A stretch of 64,000 bases of DNA from Bacteroidia bacterium (lineage in GTDB: Bacteria > Bacteroidota > Bacteroidia > Bacteroidales > VadinHA17): assembly GCA_026391555.1 (NCBI GenBank), contig JAPLEB010000093.1, positions 21,674 through 85,673 of the forward strand. Direction: 5' to 3'. The position numbers and the translations under genes were made by a program. Position 1 is the stretch's first letter. Every line of letters starts with the position of its first letter. This document shows positions 63,821 through 64,000 of this stretch, piece after piece. The notes under the pieces are model-generated. The model was not told the origin of the DNA, did no database searches, and was given only the letters and a program-made list of their open reading frames with translations.

Positions 63821-64000
63821 GAGATTCCTCGCTGGCGGTAAGGAAATGGAATAACAAAATGATCAAAGAGGGTACGGTAAAGGGAAATGGAGATTCCTCG
63901 CCGGCGGTAAGGAAATGGAATAACAAAATGATCAAAGAGGGTACGGTAAAGGGAAATGGAGATTCCTCGCCGGCGGTAAGGAAATGGAATAACAAAATGA
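63821..64000. repeat. 69-bp tandem repeat, 2.6 copies, open at window end
   Basis: Units start at 63821, 63890 and 63959 with gagattcctcg(c/t)(t/c)ggcgg; period 69. Copies 1 and 2 differ at one base. The array continues past the window. The unit contains gagattcctc, related to fragments of the 59.4-60.5 kb block. An open frame of 23-residue repeats on the minus strand (63771-63995) is a consequence of the period being divisible by three, not evidence of a gene. Confidence 0.88.

Noticed and set aside
63771-63995. Repeat protein with 23-residue repeats on the minus strand
   Set aside because: The frame arises because the 69-bp DNA repeat is a multiple of three; no start region, signal or domain supports it.
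63821-64000. CRISPR array
   Set aside because: Units are directly adjacent with no variable spacers.

Overview
The window comes from a Bacteroidota chromosome, most likely an anaerobic or microaerophilic member of the order Bacteroidales or Marinilabiliales. Four things point there. The DNA is AT-rich. Promoter-like TAnnTTTG boxes occur (for example TACCTTTG, TAATTTTG, TATATTTG). There is a C25 (gingipain-type) protease with a type IX secretion C-terminal domain. Many products are exported by Sec or Tat, or are lipoproteins. No rRNA, tRNA, CRISPR array, phage or insertion sequence was recognised.

Layout. 1-1.4 kb: the 3' part of threonine synthase followed by ThrH. 1.4-8.3 kb: a DUF6599 protein, a Tat-exported aldo/keto reductase with ferredoxin tail, a metallo-hydrolase and the 1265-residue C25 protease. 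8.4-15.7 kb: a glycan-breakdown locus with a Tat-exported Gfo/Idh/MocA oxidoreductase, a DUF1080 protein, a heparinase-like/CE15 esterase fusion and a Tat-exported xylose-isomerase-like TIM barrel. 16-22 kb: an AmrS-type radical SAM enzyme, a class IV aminotransferase, an AlkD-like glycosylase, gamma-glutamyltransferase and a GH29 fucosidase lipoprotein. 22.2-29.5 kb: a six-gene operon for a complex related to membrane-bound hydrogenase and complex I. Its membrane pump subunits look intact, but the catalytic subunits have lost the [NiFe] cysteines and most proximal-cluster cysteines; this is the most interesting item here.

29.6-35.1 kb: a GH109-like enzyme, a duplicated glycosyltransferase tail, a DUF4143 ATPase with tandem operator-like sites, a DUF6132/ferredoxin pair next to a Crp/Fnr regulator, and a GT4 glycosyltransferase. 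35.2-45.8 kb: housekeeping and envelope genes (murB, mltG, a half-size TSUP protein, a porin-like protein, an M28 peptidase, ssb, IorAB and a TonB-like protein). 45.8-54.3 kb: a GT39-TPR/GT2 pair, then a probable operon with ThuA-like, two Gfo/Idh/MocA proteins and a tetraheme cytochrome fused to a sulfatase-modifying-factor (SUMF1) domain. 54.4-59.4 kb: MsrBA, a 41-residue lipoprotein missing from the ORF track, an envelope protein, GAPDH, a SiaC-like protein and a MacB-type permease. 59.4-64 kb: a repeat-rich intergenic block, a LytS/LytTR two-component pair and a 69-bp tandem repeat that runs off the window.

Functionally the window suggests a heterotroph that degrades complex glycans in the periplasm. 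Several enzymes belong to families that work through NAD-linked oxidation and elimination rather than plain hydrolysis. It also ferments amino acids through 2-oxoacid:ferredoxin chemistry and carries a large ion-pumping complex of unknown electron donor. Product names rest on motif recognition only, since no database search was possible.
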